Notes: a model not told the origin generated them from the letters alone. A stretch of 64,000 nucleotides of DNA from Bacteroidota bacterium (GCA_021825585.1 JAKAGT010000001.1:285388-349387), one strand, 5' to 3'. Shown: positions 9,005 to 19,000, counted from the first letter of the stretch. Made by a program: numbers and translations.

Positions 9005-10286
9005 ACAGGCCAGAACGATAAAGGTCGACTATCTTGCCCGTGTCGAGGGAGAAGGCGCTCTGAAAGTGAAGATGAAGGACGGTCGGGTCGATGACGTAAA
9101 ATTCAGGATATTCGAGCCTCCCCGATTCTTCGAGGCTTTTCTTCGCGGCAGAAAATACTCAGAAGCGCCGGACATCACCGCACGTATCTGCGGCATTTGC
9201 CCGATTGCATACCAGATGAGTTCGGTTCACGCCATGGAAAACGCATTCGGAGTCAGAGTCGATGGACAGCTCCGCGAGTTGAGGCGACTGATCTACTGCG
9301 GCGAATGGATCGAGAGCCATGCGCTCCACGTCTACATGCTTCACGCACCTGATTTTCTGGGATATGAGGATGCGATCCAGCTTGCAAAAGACCATCCGGA
9401 TGCGGTGCAGCGAGGACTCAGGCTCAAGAAAACGGGCAATGACCTGGTGACAATCCTCGCCGGCAGAGAAATTCACCCGATCAACGTGAAGGTAGGCGGG
9501 TTCTATAAGTTACCCGCGAAGAAGGATTTCGTTGAAATTCTCGAACGGTTGAAGCGCGCCCGGGACGAAGCTTACGAGACCGTGCTCTGGACCGCCTCGC
9601 TGCCGTTCCCTGAGTTCGAATATGACTACGAGTTTGTCTCGTTAAGTCATCCCGGCGAGTATCCGTTCAACGAAGGGAGGCTTATTTCGAATAAAGGCCT
9701 CAACATCGACATTCGCGAATATGAGCTGATCTTCCATGAAACCCATGCGTATTACACGAACGCACTTCAGTCGGAGATGAAAGGAAAAGGAGCCTACCTT
9801 GTCGGTCCGTTGGCCAGGTTTAATCTGAATTTCGAGAAGCTCTCGCCGCTTGCGCAGAAGGCTGCAAGAGAGGCGAATGCGGTGCCGCCAATCAAAAACC
9901 CGTTCAAGAGCATAGTAGCCCGCGCGGTGGAAGCCCTTTATGCCTGCGACGAGGCAATCCGCATAATTGAAAACTATGAACAGCCCGAAAAGGCGGCAGT
10001 GGATTACTCCGTCCGCCCCGGTTTTGGGTTCGGCTGCACAGAGGCACCGCGAGGTATCCTTTACCACCGGTATCTGGTCGGGGAGGACGGTGCCATAAGG
10101 GACGCCAAGATTGTGCCGCCCACATCTCAGAATCAAAAAATGATCGAGACAGACCTGAGAAATTTTGTCACCGCCAACATTGAAATGCCAAAGCAGGAGC
10201 TGACGCTCAGATGTGAACAGGTCGTGCGGAACTACGATCCATGTATCTCGTGCGCCACCCATTTTCTGAAACTGGAAATCTCCTAG
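8994..10286 (+). CDS. hydA: NiFe hydrogenase large (alpha) subunit
   Basis: This is the catalytic subunit, about 430 residues. The first NiFe-binding motif is [14 protein letters not shown] and the second is DPCISCATH, followed by the short C-terminal peptide FLKLEIS that a maturation protease would remove. Both Cys pairs are intact. The gene overlaps the small-subunit gene by 11 bases. The ATG at 8994 is chosen over a GTG at 8985 because of the AGAAGAGAAAG stretch upstream. With its neighbours this makes a four-subunit NAD(P)-linked, group 3b-type (sulfhydrogenase-like) enzyme, which can reduce protons or oxidise hydrogen in the cytoplasm. Confidence 0.93.
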   Translation: MKNKQARTIKVDYLARVEGEGALKVKMKDGRVDDVKFRIFEPPRFFEAFLRGRKYSEAPDITARICGICPIAYQMSSVHAMENAFGVRVDGQLRELRRLIYCGEWIESHALHVYMLHAPDFLGYEDAIQLAKDHPDAVQRGLRLKKTGNDLVTILAGREIHPINVKVGGFYKLPAKKDFVEILERLKRARDEAYETVLWTASLPFPEFEYDYEFVSLSHPGEYPFNEGRLISNKGLNIDIREYELIFHETHAYYTNALQSEMKGKGAYLVGPLARFNLNFEKLSPLAQKAAREANAVPPIKNPFKSIVARAVEALYACDEAIRIIENYEQPEKAAVDYSVRPGFGFGCTEAPRGILYHRYLVGEDGAIRDAKIVPPTSQNQKMIETDLRNFVTANIEMPKQELTLRCEQVVRNYDPCISCATHFLKLEIS

Positions 10287-10304
10287 CCCGGCGCAGCGAA
10301 TAAA

Positions 10305-10853
10305 ATGAAGAGTGAAAGCACACCGACCCGAAAAGCTCCGACCGCTCCCCTGAAAAACGAGAAGAGCGTAAACATCACTATCGTCGGAGTAGGGAATGAA
10401 TTCAGGGGCGATGACGGTGCAGGTATACTGGCTGTGAGAATGCTGAAAGAGAAAGTGCCGGCGGATGTGAGGACGGCCGAACTCGCGGGCGATCAGTCCG
10501 GCCTCCTTGAGTTAATGCGGTCCAGCGACGCATTGGTAATAATAGATGCTGTCAGGTCGTCCGCTGCCGCCGGCACAATCTTCCGGGTTGATGCGAGCGA
10601 GGACCCCATGCCGGAACATTTCTTCTCCTTCTCGACGCACGCTTTTGATTCCGCACATGCTGTGGAGCTCGCGCGCACATTGAAACTGCTGCCGAGGAGA
10701 GTAATTTTCTACGGGATAGTCGGGAAGGAGTTCTCCTACTCTTCCGGTCTCACCCAGGAAGTGACGGAGTCAGTCAATCTGATTCAGACGAATATTCAGA
10801 ACGAGATTAAGGCCGCACTCCAGCGGGAGGCACCGGTCGAAGATGACGCCTGA
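10305..10853 (+). CDS. Hydrogenase maturation protease
   Basis: The 182-residue protein belongs to the HycI/HyaD/HoxW peptidase family that trims the C-terminus of NiFe large subunits. The family signature begins at about residue 25: ITIVGVGNEFRGDDGAG with the metal-binding acidic residue, then VIIDAVRS and a histidine in FSTHAFDSAHA. It lies 19 bases after hydA, consistent with processing the tail after DPCISCATH. The ATG at 10305 adds about 20 polar residues before the conserved core, so a slightly later start is possible. No hyp maturation genes are present in the window. Confidence 0.88.
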   Translation: MKSESTPTRKAPTAPLKNEKSVNITIVGVGNEFRGDDGAGILAVRMLKEKVPADVRTAELAGDQSGLLELMRSSDALVIIDAVRSSAAAGTIFRVDASEDPMPEHFFSFSTHAFDSAHAVELARTLKLLPRRVIFYGIVGKEFSYSSGLTQEVTESVNLIQTNIQNEIKAALQREAPVEDDA

Positions 10854-10860
10854 CGGCGTC
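10845..10860 (+). terminator. Short hairpin spanning the stop codon of the maturation protease gene
   Basis: GACGCC (10845-10850) and GGCGTC (10855-10860) pair perfectly around a TGAC loop that contains the TGA stop codon. A second dyad, CGGAA/TTCCG, follows at 10864-10881. Neither has a T-tract, so this may be an mRNA-stabilising hairpin rather than a true intrinsic terminator. Confidence 0.3.
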
Positions 10861-11007
10861 GAACGGAAGAGTTTCGTTCCGGGTAGCAATGCACGGCCTT
10901 GCTATTTCCGTCCATAATGGAGTGATAATTAATCATGAAATCAGCCGGACCGTGTCAGGACCCGGTTTTCACCGGATCTAAGCTCTGAATAAAAGATGTA
11001 GCTCCTG

Positions 11008-11700
11008 CTACTCTACTTTTGCCTGCGCCATGTAGTAAGCCAGATTACCCGCATACGGCGAATTTGGAAAGTCCTTTTGCACTCTCGTGAGGAGGCCGAT
11101 TGCCCTGTCTTTTTTCCCGACCTTGATGTAGTTTCTCGCGGCTCCGACCAGGTACTGAGGCGTCATGAAATTCTTCGAATCGCGGGAGGCCGCTCTCTCG
11201 TAATACTCCGCCGCCTTCTTGTGATCGCCTTGAATCTCGTAAACTTCCGCGACTCCTGCATCGGCACTGGCTTTCAGAAACTTGTCACTTCCGTCGTAGT
11301 CCTTGAAATACTTCATGGCATCGGTGTAATCACCGAGGTAGTAATAACAATCGGCGAGGTAAACCTTTGCCGCTTCGCCCGTCTCAGAATTGCCGTAGTT
11401 GTCGACAATCGATTTCAATCCCGGAATGTTGTGTGCAGGATCTCCGTTAATCGCGACCTGATAAGCGCCGCCATCGAAGTAGTTGAGAACCTGGGAGAGG
11501 TCCGTCGCAGCCTTCCGGTTGTTGGCGTCCACATTGTTCAGATATGCCACCACGACCACCACGGCTATTACCAGTCCGGTTATTAAACCGCTTACGATCT
11601 TCCTGTTGTTGCGAAGAAGATCCATCGTCTTGAAATAGGTGGTGACCAGCTTGTCTTGCTTGAGTTCCTTTTTGGTAATCTTTTTTCTGGGCTTGAGCAT
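11008..11700 (-). CDS. Membrane-anchored tetratricopeptide-repeat protein
   Basis: This 230-residue protein has a basic N-terminus (MLKPRKKITKKELK), one transmembrane segment at about residues 35-55 (SGLITGLVIAVVVVVAYL) and a periplasmic C-terminal part made of TPR helices (AAKVYLADCYYYLGDYTDAM, AGVAEVYEIQGDHKKAAEYY, LVGAARNYIKVGKKDRAIGLL). The layout matches YfgM/BamD-like TPR anchors that assist envelope protein assembly, but nothing narrows the partner. It is a lone minus-strand gene. Confidence 0.75.
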   Translation of the reverse strand: MLKPRKKITKKELKQDKLVTTYFKTMDLLRNNRKIVSGLITGLVIAVVVVVAYLNNVDANNRKAATDLSQVLNYFDGGAYQVAINGDPAHNIPGLKSIVDNYGNSETGEAAKVYLADCYYYLGDYTDAMKYFKDYDGSDKFLKASADAGVAEVYEIQGDHKKAAEYYERAASRDSKNFMTPQYLVGAARNYIKVGKKDRAIGLLTRVQKDFPNSPYAGNLAYYMAQAKVE

Positions 11701-11946
11701 GCAACATTCCTCTTGATTTCTAATAATTTAGCAAAACCGACCTTTCTAGAAAAGGAATTTCTTGGCGCATCGAAGCATTCGAAAATACCGGGGAAAAGCG
11801 CGAATATTGGTGTTTCAATTCAGTCTCGCGTGAATCCAGCCGCTTTGGAATTTCAACACAAGCTGTGCATCTTTCTTCCGCAGAGACGAGGAAACCTTCT
11901 TCGCTCCCCTGCATCATATAGACTGAACAAACAATTGGAGGAAATC

Positions 11947-12147
11947 ATGGACAAAAATATCGGATCGGCTGACAAATGGATCAGGATAATTGTCGGACTT
12001 TTCCTGATAAGCCTGGATTTCTGGGGACCACGTACCGCCTGGGGCTGGATCGGTTTGATTCCTCTTGCGACAGCCTTGATCGGTTTTTGCCCTCTTTACG
12101 CGCCGTTCAAATTTTCCACCCGTAAACAAGAACAAAAAACGGCATAG
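11947..12147 (+). CDS. DUF2892-type small inner-membrane protein
   Basis: The 66-residue protein starts with MDKNIGSADKWIRIIVGLFL, the characteristic beginning of DUF2892/YgaP-type membrane proteins, followed by two hydrophobic helices and GFCPLYAPFKF near the end. The ATG at 11947 is preceded by GGAGGAAATC, an excellent ribosome-binding site; longer upstream frames are not plausible. Members often accompany rhodanese or sulfur-handling genes. The function is unknown. Confidence 0.8.
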   Translation: MDKNIGSADKWIRIIVGLFLISLDFWGPRTAWGWIGLIPLATALIGFCPLYAPFKFSTRKQEQKTA

Positions 12148-12309
12148 AAACCGCGATCCGTATCGGGTCGGACCCCAATGTCCGCCGGCCCTCGGATTGA
12201 AACAAGCTGAGAGGCGAAACTCCGGGGCAGTCAAGTTTGAGGCGGAAGCTGTTTTGAGCGCTTCATAGTAGAAAGTTCAGATTGCGGCCCGGCCGCGTTA
12301 GGAGCAATA

Positions 12310-12963
12310 ATGTTTCTAGACCAACAAGCCCAGAACGAGATCAAGAAGAGATTCGCGAACCTCGTGAATCCCGTTAAGATCATTAACTTCACACAGTCGC
12401 TGGAATGCCAGTATTGCAGGGAGACGAGGCAGATATTGGAAGAGCTGACAGCTCTTTCCGACAAACTCAGTCTGGAGGTCCTCAACTTCATCAGTGACAA
12501 AGAGCAGGTCGAGAAATACAATATCGACAAGATCCCCGCGACGGTGATTGCCTCCCCGGATGTCGATTACGGGATAAGGTATTACGGGATTCCATCCGGA
12601 TATGAATTCGCGTCGCTGCTCGAGAGCATCGAGATGGTCTCGACTCAAACCCATGAACTGAGCGACGAAGTTGCCGAACAGGTGAAAATGATCAGCGAGC
12701 CCGTTCACATCCAGGTCTTCGTCACGCCGACCTGTCCTTACTGCCCCAGAGCTGTCTACACCGGCCACCAACTCGCCTTTCTGAACAAGAACATCAGGGC
12801 CGACATGGTGGAAGCCACGGAATTCCCCCACCTGTCGATGAAGTACAACGTCCGCGGCGTGCCGAGAGTCGTGATTAACGAGACTCACCACTTCGAAGGT
12901 GCGCTTCCCGACGAGGCGTTCGTCGATGAGATTCTGAAGGCTCTGGGCAAGAAACAGAACTGA
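12310..12963 (+). CDS. Glutaredoxin-like protein disulfide oxidoreductase (tandem thioredoxin folds)
   Basis: The 217 residues contain two thioredoxin-fold halves. The N-terminal half has CQYC (residues about 37-40) after IINFTQSLE, and the C-terminal half has CPYC after VQVFVTPT-like sequence, followed by the cis-proline region VRGVPRVVINE. This is the PDO/glutaredoxin-like pattern of the AhpF N-terminal and archaeal protein disulfide oxidoreductases. It probably forms or reduces disulfides in the cytoplasm with a thioredoxin reductase. AGGAG lies 8 bases before the ATG. No reductase partner is adjacent. Confidence 0.85.
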   Translation: MFLDQQAQNEIKKRFANLVNPVKIINFTQSLECQYCRETRQILEELTALSDKLSLEVLNFISDKEQVEKYNIDKIPATVIASPDVDYGIRYYGIPSGYEFASLLESIEMVSTQTHELSDEVAEQVKMISEPVHIQVFVTPTCPYCPRAVYTGHQLAFLNKNIRADMVEATEFPHLSMKYNVRGVPRVVINETHHFEGALPDEAFVDEILKALGKKQN

Positions 12964-13055
12964 CCGACAAGCTGATCCCCGTGCCCGGAGTTTGCCGGGA
13001 CGACAAATCCCGGGCGATCTAATATCCACTTCGGGCTATCGGCAGATTCGGGTTT

Positions 13056-13166
13056 TCATCCTTTCGAGTCCAGGATGTCACCGATGGCTTTGAGGACCGC
13101 CGAAGCCGAAAACTTTCGGGAAGAATCCCCGTCTTTAATTACGAGGATCCTTCCTTTTCTCGCCAT
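13056..13166 (-). CDS. Possible 36-residue basic small protein downstream of the helicase
   Basis: An ATG at 13166 opens a short frame (MARKGRILVIKDGD... ending DILDSKG) preceded by GGGGAAG, 42 bases after the helicase stop on the same strand. Composition is protein-like but no family is recognised. It could equally be untranslated 3' sequence. Confidence 0.25.
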   Translation of the reverse strand: MARKGRILVIKDGDSSRKFSASAVLKAIGDILDSKG

Positions 13167-13208
13167 AACTTCCCCGGTCTCACTCACAGCGGTTACACAA
13201 TCTTCATT

Positions 13209-14405
13209 CTACCGTCGATGACGCCTGCCCTTTGGGACTTCGCCGCCCCTTCTTTGCTCTTTCCCCTGCATCGGAGCAGGAGCCGGCCTGGGTGTCCGTA
13301 CAAGCACATCTCCCGATTCCTTGAGAGTGATTTCTCCCTGGTACTTGAATAGAATCTGCTTGAAAAACTTTCTCTCTTCTTCAGTAGCAACGAGAGAGAC
13401 CGCTTCGCCCTTTTGTCCGGCGCGGGCCGTCCTTCCGACGCGGTGGGTGTATGACTCGACGTCCTTCGGTATTTCGTAATTGTAAACATGCGAGACATCA
13501 TCTATGTGCAATCCGCGGGCTGCGACATCGGTCGCGACTAGAACGGTGAACTTCTCCCTCCGGAAATCATCCGTTACTTTCTCGCGCTGGGGCTGGGACA
13601 TGTTCCCGTTTAGCGCGCGTGCCTGTATCCCCATTTCCGTCAGCTTCTTGGAGACCTTCACCGTAATATGCTTCCTGTTGCAAAAAATGATTGCCAGCTG
13701 TCTTTCCTGTCCCAGCAAGGCTGCGAGAAGATCGAGCTTCGCTTCCGGAGTAACCCGGTAATAGACCTGGCGGAGGAATATCGGCTTCACCGTCGACGCG
13801 AACCGTACGTTCTTCGGATTGTGAAGATACTTTGCCGCCAGCTTTTCGATTTCCTTCGGGACTGTTGCGCTGAAGAGGAGAGTCTGATGCTGTGCCGGAA
13901 GCTGCGCGGCGATTCGCTCCACGTCGCGTATGAATCCCATATCCAGCATACGGTCCGCCTCATCGCAGACGAAATATCTTATCGAGTTGAGTCTGACGGC
14001 GTTCCTGTTGATCAGATCAATCAGCCGGCCGGGCGTCGCGACGATTATATTCGCCTGCCTCAGCTTCGCGGCCTGGGTGTTTATCGAGACTCCGCCGTAG
14101 ACGGGCACGATTCCCAGGTGCTTACCTGCAGAAAATTTTACGAATTCCCCCGCGACCTGGGTGGCAAGCTCTCTTGTCGGAACCAGGACGAGGGCCTTCA
14201 GCCCGTCGCGTTTCTTCAATTGTTCAATTATAGGTATCGCAAAGCTCAACGTCTTCCCCGAACCTGTCTCAGACTGGGCGAGGACATCCTGCCCGTTTGC
14301 AATGGCCGGAATAATTTCCTCCTGGACCGGCGTCGCCACCGTTATTCCCTGTGCTTCAAGCAATCTTGTTATTTCTTCGCTCAGCACAAATGACTGTGAT
14401 TTCAT
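13209..14405 (-). CDS. DEAD-box ATP-dependent RNA helicase
   Basis: This 398-residue RhlE-type helicase has all core motifs: Q motif (PVQEEIIPAI), motif I AQSETGSGKT, Ia PTRELA, II DEAD, III SAT, V ATDVAARGLH and VI HRVGRTARAG. The C-terminal tail is short and basic (KEQRRGGEVPKGRRHRR), likely an RNA-binding extension. It unwinds short RNA duplexes in ribosome assembly or mRNA turnover, often at low temperature. The ATG at 14405 begins the normal family N-terminus. Confidence 0.93.
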   Translation of the reverse strand: MKSQSFVLSEEITRLLEAQGITVATPVQEEIIPAIANGQDVLAQSETGSGKTLSFAIPIIEQLKKRDGLKALVLVPTRELATQVAGEFVKFSAGKHLGIVPVYGGVSINTQAAKLRQANIIVATPGRLIDLINRNAVRLNSIRYFVCDEADRMLDMGFIRDVERIAAQLPAQHQTLLFSATVPKEIEKLAAKYLHNPKNVRFASTVKPIFLRQVYYRVTPEAKLDLLAALLGQERQLAIIFCNRKHITVKVSKKLTEMGIQARALNGNMSQPQREKVTDDFRREKFTVLVATDVAARGLHIDDVSHVYNYEIPKDVESYTHRVGRTARAGQKGEAVSLVATEEERKFFKQILFKYQGEITLKESGDVLVRTPRPAPAPMQGKEQRRGGEVPKGRRHRR

Positions 14406-14690
14406 TAAAACCTTTCACTTATATATATGATTGTAATTGGGAATCAGTTACTGAGAAGGAGTACGGGTCCTTTGCTATCAGAAGTATCCTTAGAAGAAGA
14501 CCAAATCCCGGCTTCTGAACACCGTCGCCCGTTCTTCTATTCAGGTGGGGAGAAGATGTTTCTGTTACTTGGTATAATATAGTGAATGCGGAAGGATAGT
14601 TATGCAACCTTTATTTGCGGGCCTGCAATATCCGTCTGAACGGGCCGGATTCGCCGTTGTTTCGAAGAGCGTCACGACGCAAGCAGCATC

Positions 14691-15731
14691 TTATTGCCTG
14701 GGCGCCTCTTCGCTCACCTTCCCCGACAGGTTCCGATAGACGAAGACGAAGTAGAACACCACGAGTATCATGCCGATGATCCACCATACGAGTCCGACCT
14801 GCAAACCATACGGGCCTGTCGACGCACTATAAGCGGTAAGGGTGTACGAAGGATCGAGGGTCGATACGATAAGGTTGGGGAAGAGTGTGCCAGCCATGGC
14901 GGCAAGCGACCCGACGATAAACGTGACCGATCCGAGAAAGGGGCGCAGGTCAGCGGTCCCCTTGAGGGCTGTCGGGACATAGAAGAATCCTGCCAGTGAC
15001 ACAATGACGAGCACAATCGGCCACACTCTATCGACGAGCGGGGAAAAGAAGCCGGGCTGCACAAACATGGTCAGGACAATGGTTATCAATGCCATCACGA
15101 GAACCGCCCACCATAACCGACGCGCGACGAGGATGCTGCGCGCGCGCAGCGATCCATCCGTCTTCCATACAAGGAAGAGCGCCCCGTGTAATCCAAGAAT
15201 CGCCAGGCAGAAGATTCCGGCCGAAATAGTGTAATAATCGAGAACGCCGATCCAGGGTTTCGGAAGCAAGTCCGTGAACAACGGTATCGAGAAGTAGCCG
15301 GCATCGTTCAAAGGTACCCCGCGGACAAGATTGCCGAAGCCGGCGCCGAGGATTACCGCTATGAGCACGGACGAAAACTGCAGAGTGCCGTCCCAGAAAT
15401 CGTGCCAGAGCTTGTACGGTTCGTGTGACCGGAGTTCGATCGCGAGCCCGCGCAGGATGAGAAGCCATAAAAGAATTACCAGCGGCATGTACAGCCCGCT
15501 GAACCCTGCGGCGTAAGCCTTCGGAAACGCGAAGAAGAGAGTCCCGCCTGCCGCGAGAAGCCAAACCTCGTTGCCGTCCCACACCGGACCGATTGCCGAC
15601 AGAAGCTGGCGGCGTTCCGCATCGGTCCTGGCAACGAACCTGTATACGATGCCGGCGCCGAAGTCAAACCCGTCCAGCACCACGTAAACAATAAGCATCG
15701 CCGAGAGCAGCGCGTACCATAGTGTCTGCAT
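14691..15731 (-). CDS. cydB: Cytochrome bd ubiquinol oxidase subunit II
   Basis: The 346-residue membrane protein begins MQTLWYALLSAMLIVYVVLDGFDFG, the standard CydB opening, and has about eight transmembrane segments. With CydA it forms the high-affinity quinol oxidase that scavenges oxygen under microaerobic conditions. The ATG at 15731 is 4 bases after the cydA stop and has GGAGGGGATGATA before it; the longer open frame upstream is cydA antisense reading. The end is complete. Confidence 0.93.
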   Translation of the reverse strand: MQTLWYALLSAMLIVYVVLDGFDFGAGIVYRFVARTDAERRQLLSAIGPVWDGNEVWLLAAGGTLFFAFPKAYAAGFSGLYMPLVILLWLLILRGLAIELRSHEPYKLWHDFWDGTLQFSSVLIAVILGAGFGNLVRGVPLNDAGYFSIPLFTDLLPKPWIGVLDYYTISAGIFCLAILGLHGALFLVWKTDGSLRARSILVARRLWWAVLVMALITIVLTMFVQPGFFSPLVDRVWPIVLVIVSLAGFFYVPTALKGTADLRPFLGSVTFIVGSLAAMAGTLFPNLIVSTLDPSYTLTAYSASTGPYGLQVGLVWWIIGMILVVFYFVFVYRNLSGKVSEEAPRQ

Positions 15732-15735
15732 GTTA

Positions 15736-17058
15736 TCATCCCCTCCTTTCAGCGTGCACGGGGCCGTGAGCGATCTCCCGGCCGACCAGGTAGAGGAAGC
15801 ATACGCCAATGACGAAATAGAGGCCGACGAAACCGATCGTGGTGAAAACAACGTCGCCGGTATTCACCATGGGCGAGGCGGCATCCGTTGTCCTGAACAG
15901 GTTGTACACTATCCAGGGCTGCCTGCCGAGCTCGGCAGTCAGCCAGCCTGCAATGGTCGCGATATACGGAAATGGAAACGCGAGCATTAGGAGCCACAGT
16001 ACGGGTCTAGATTTGTCGAGCCGTCGTAGCCACAACAGCAGCGCGCCGATTGCCATCAGTGCGAGTATGAGTGTGCCAAGCCCCACCATGATGTGATAAC
16101 TGTAGTATAATAGGGGAATATTGTCGGGCCAGTCCGTCTTGGGAAACGCATCCAGTCCCTTCACCGTCGCCCCAAATGAGCCGTAAGCAAGGAAACTCAA
16201 CATGCCTGGCACGACAACCGGGTTCTCGAGTGTCTGCTCATCAACATTCGGCTGGCCAATGATCGCGAGGGGAGCCCTGCTCCCGCTCTTGAACACTCCT
16301 TCGAGTGCCGCAAGCGATGCCGGCTGATAGTCGGCGACGAGCTTGCCGTTCTGGTCGCCCGTCGGGAATATCTGGAGGACGCTTGCAACGAGCGCTGTTA
16401 TGATACCGACGCGAAGGAACATGCCTGACTCCTCATTGTACTTGCCGAGGAGTTTCCAGAGCGCGCCCACGGATGCCACTACGGTTGCCGCGGTAACCAC
16501 CGACGCACTCATGTTATGGGCGTATTCCCAGATTGCCCATGGATTGAGAACAAATTCCCAGAAACTCGCCAGCTGAAGCGTGCCGTTTTGACCGACGGCG
16601 TATCCCGTGGGATGCTGCATGAATGCATTGGTAGCGATTATGAAATAGCCTGAAAGCCAGCTCCCCGCGCAGAGGCCCGCGGCCACGGCGAAATGGCCGC
16701 GCCGGCTGAGCTTCTTCTCTCCGAACAGGAAAAGACCGAGCAACGAAGATTCGAGAAAGAATGCGAAGACCCCTTCCATTGCAAGCGTCTGCCCGATGAC
16801 ACCGCCGGCATAATTGGAAAAACCGGCCCAGTTAGTGCCGAATTGAAACTCAAGCGGAATTCCGGTTACGACTCCGACCGCAAAGTTTATTGCAAATATC
16901 CGCGCCCAGAACCTTGCCGCCGCGTTCCAGCTGTCGTTGTTCGTCTTCAGATAGCGCCACTTCATGAATACTATGATGAGCGCCAGTCCCATTGTAAGCT
17001 GCGGAAAAAGATAATGGTAGGTTACCGTGAATGCGAATTGTAGGCGATCCCAAAGCAT
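15736..17058 (-). CDS. cydA: Cytochrome bd ubiquinol oxidase subunit I
   Basis: At 440 residues this is a short-Q-loop CydA, shorter than the ~520-residue E. coli form. Visible features are the N-terminal haem ligand region (TVTYHYLFPQLT), the EFQFGTNW motif, the conserved GRQPW motif near residue 380, and about nine transmembrane helices. It carries the haem b558, b595 and d groups of the oxidase. It is transcribed with cydB. A small perfect dyad GTCTT-TTC-AAGAC lies upstream at about 17102-17114 and could be a control site, but no regulator is identified. Confidence 0.93.
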   Translation of the reverse strand: MLWDRLQFAFTVTYHYLFPQLTMGLALIIVFMKWRYLKTNNDSWNAAARFWARIFAINFAVGVVTGIPLEFQFGTNWAGFSNYAGGVIGQTLAMEGVFAFFLESSLLGLFLFGEKKLSRRGHFAVAAGLCAGSWLSGYFIIATNAFMQHPTGYAVGQNGTLQLASFWEFVLNPWAIWEYAHNMSASVVTAATVVASVGALWKLLGKYNEESGMFLRVGIITALVASVLQIFPTGDQNGKLVADYQPASLAALEGVFKSGSRAPLAIIGQPNVDEQTLENPVVVPGMLSFLAYGSFGATVKGLDAFPKTDWPDNIPLLYYSYHIMVGLGTLILALMAIGALLLWLRRLDKSRPVLWLLMLAFPFPYIATIAGWLTAELGRQPWIVYNLFRTTDAASPMVNTGDVVFTTIGFVGLYFVIGVCFLYLVGREIAHGPVHAERRG

Positions 17059-17187
17059 CCCTTATCTCCTTATTGCCCAGCCAAGGTAATACCCCGCTCT
17101 AGTCTTTTCAAGACAAGATGGAACACCCTTTTCTACAAGGAGTCGTAATTTCGAATAATGCGAGTCGCCTGCTCTTCGGCCAGGCAG

Positions 17188-17478
17188 TCAACAGGCCCCG
17201 CGCTCGACAACTACCTCGCAAACCGAAGCAGGCATAACCTCGACACTTCCCGCCATCGTGAAAGGCTCCATGAACTTCTTTACTTTATTCTCATCGTCGG
17301 CTTCGATAATAAGGTACAGCGTGTGCGCGCCGTCCACGACGGCCTCGGCATTTATCTTCAGTCCATTGCGTCCGGCGTTTTCGTCGGAGAGATGCATAAG
17401 CAGCATCTCCCCCATTTCCTTGCTCCGTGCCGGGCATGTCTCGCTTGAATGTTTGTGCTTAACCACATAAAGTCCCAT
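17188..17478 (-). CDS. Small conserved protein, dimeric alpha/beta-barrel (DUF3303-like)
   Basis: The 96-residue protein (MGLYVVKHKHSSETCPA...) has the short ferredoxin-like alternating pattern with an acidic ADDENKVKKFMEPF helix and a terminal Cys. It resembles DUF3303/muconolactone-isomerase-like small proteins. It lies 30 bases after the sulfur-carrier/E1 fusion on the same strand and may be the last gene of the sulfur operon. Function is unknown. Confidence 0.6.
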   Translation of the reverse strand: MGLYVVKHKHSSETCPARSKEMGEMLLMHLSDENAGRNGLKINAEAVVDGAHTLYLIIEADDENKVKKFMEPFTMAGSVEVMPASVCEVVVERGAC

Positions 17479-17508
17479 TTTATTCCCCTCACTTGTTTCT
17501 TTAGAATA

Positions 17509-18960
17509 TCAATAACGGGGCAAACCGGGATCTACTTTCTCGACCCAGGCGTCAATCCCCCCTAGAAGGTTCTTAACTTTCTTGAAACCGTGCTGCCTCA
17601 GGAATGTTGCCGCCTTCGCGCTTCTCCCACCCATCTTGCAGTGGACCACGATCTCCTTCGACGGGTCGAGTTCGCCGTATCTCTTCGCGAGTTCAGAAAG
17701 AGGTATGAGGGGTGCTCCGAGATTGACTATCTCATATTCCCGCGGCTCACGGACATCCAATATGAAGAGATCATCCCCCCGGTCGAGGCGCAGCTTGAGC
17801 TGTTCCACGGTTATCTCGGTGTTTTCGTCGACCTTTTCCGAGGCGGGTGCCGGCTTCACTATCCCGCAGAACTGCTCGTAGTCGATAAGAGCATGTATGG
17901 ACGGGTCGTCGCCGCATATCGGGCAGTCCGGGTCCTTCCTCAGCTTCATCTCGCGGAATTTGAACTTGAGCGCGTCGAAAAGGACAAGCCTCCCGATGAG
18001 CGGTTCGCCCTCGCCGAGCAGGAGCTTGATAACTTCGAGAGCCTGGAGCGTACCGATTATTCCGGGAAGCACTCCGAGCACGCCGCCTTCTGCGCAGCTC
18101 GGGACGAGTCCCGGAGGAGGCGGAGCAGGATACAGACACCTGTAACACGGACCGCGCTTCGCGTCGAAGACGCTTACCTGACCGTCAAATCGCAAAATAG
18201 ACCCGTAAACATTCGGTTTACCCAGAAGAACACAGGCATCATTCACGAGGTACCTCGTGGGAAAGTTGTCCGTGCCGTCGACGATGACATCATAACCGGC
18301 AAACAGGTCGAGGGCGTTCTCGGATAAAAGGCGGGTCTCGTATGTCTCTATCACGATGTGCGGGTTGATGCCCTCGAGGGTCTCGCGCGCGGAATCGAGT
18401 TTGGACCTCCCGATGTCCACCGTCGAGTGCATTATCTGCCGCTGGAGGTTTGTCTTGTCGACGACGTCAAAATCGACGATGCCGAGTTTCCCCACCCCCG
18501 CCGCGGCGAGATACATTCCAAGCGGCGAGCCGAGTCCGCCCGCACCGATCATCAGCACTTTCCCCGCCTTCAGCTTCTTCTGCCCTTCCATACCGACCTC
18601 CGGAATGATCAGGTGCCTGCTGTATCGCAGCACCTCGTCATTCGACAGCTGGACCTCGCTGGCGACATCCTGCACATCGACATCCACCCCTCCGGCTATC
18701 GACGGGATAATGCTTACCGTGTCGGTCCCCCTGACAGCAGTCTTATCCTTCTCGAGGTACCTTATATCCTCATCGTTGACATAAATGTTAACGTAGCTTC
18801 TGAAGCTGCCGTCTTCGGCATATAAATGTTGTTTTATCTGGCCATACCTAGCGGTGAGGTTGCCGAGAACCTCGCCTACGGTCGAACCATCTACCTCCAC
18901 CGTGTCCTGCCTGTCGGTAAACGGGCGAAGCGGTGTCGGTATGAATATTTTTATCGCCAT
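17509..18960 (-). CDS. Sulfur-carrier (ThiS/CysO-like) - E1 (MoeB/MoeZ) - rhodanese fusion
   Basis: This 483-residue protein joins three modules. Residues 1-91 are a ubiquitin-fold sulfur carrier ending in GG (VSIIPSIAGG). Residues about 105-350 are a ThiF/MoeB adenylyltransferase with GAGGLGSPL, the R-finger region and two zinc Cys pairs (CYRC, CPIC). Residues about 385-483 are a rhodanese with catalytic Cys in VVHCKMGGRSA. The E1 adenylates the carrier's C-terminal Gly and the rhodanese supplies sulfur, giving a thiocarboxylate. Here the carrier Gly-Gly is internal, so proteolysis is needed to free it; the JAMM protease encoded just upstream is the obvious candidate. With CysM this is a CysO-type cysteine pathway. 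Confidence 0.88.
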   Translation of the reverse strand: MAIKIFIPTPLRPFTDRQDTVEVDGSTVGEVLGNLTARYGQIKQHLYAEDGSFRSYVNIYVNDEDIRYLEKDKTAVRGTDTVSIIPSIAGGVDVDVQDVASEVQLSNDEVLRYSRHLIIPEVGMEGQKKLKAGKVLMIGAGGLGSPLGMYLAAAGVGKLGIVDFDVVDKTNLQRQIMHSTVDIGRSKLDSARETLEGINPHIVIETYETRLLSENALDLFAGYDVIVDGTDNFPTRYLVNDACVLLGKPNVYGSILRFDGQVSVFDAKRGPCYRCLYPAPPPPGLVPSCAEGGVLGVLPGIIGTLQALEVIKLLLGEGEPLIGRLVLFDALKFKFREMKLRKDPDCPICGDDPSIHALIDYEQFCGIVKPAPASEKVDENTEITVEQLKLRLDRGDDLFILDVREPREYEIVNLGAPLIPLSELAKRYGELDPSKEIVVHCKMGGRSAKAATFLRQHGFKKVKNLLGGIDAWVEKVDPGLPRY

Positions 18961-19000
18961 TTTTTCTCCTTGTGGTTCATTTAGAAACTCGCGGACGTTT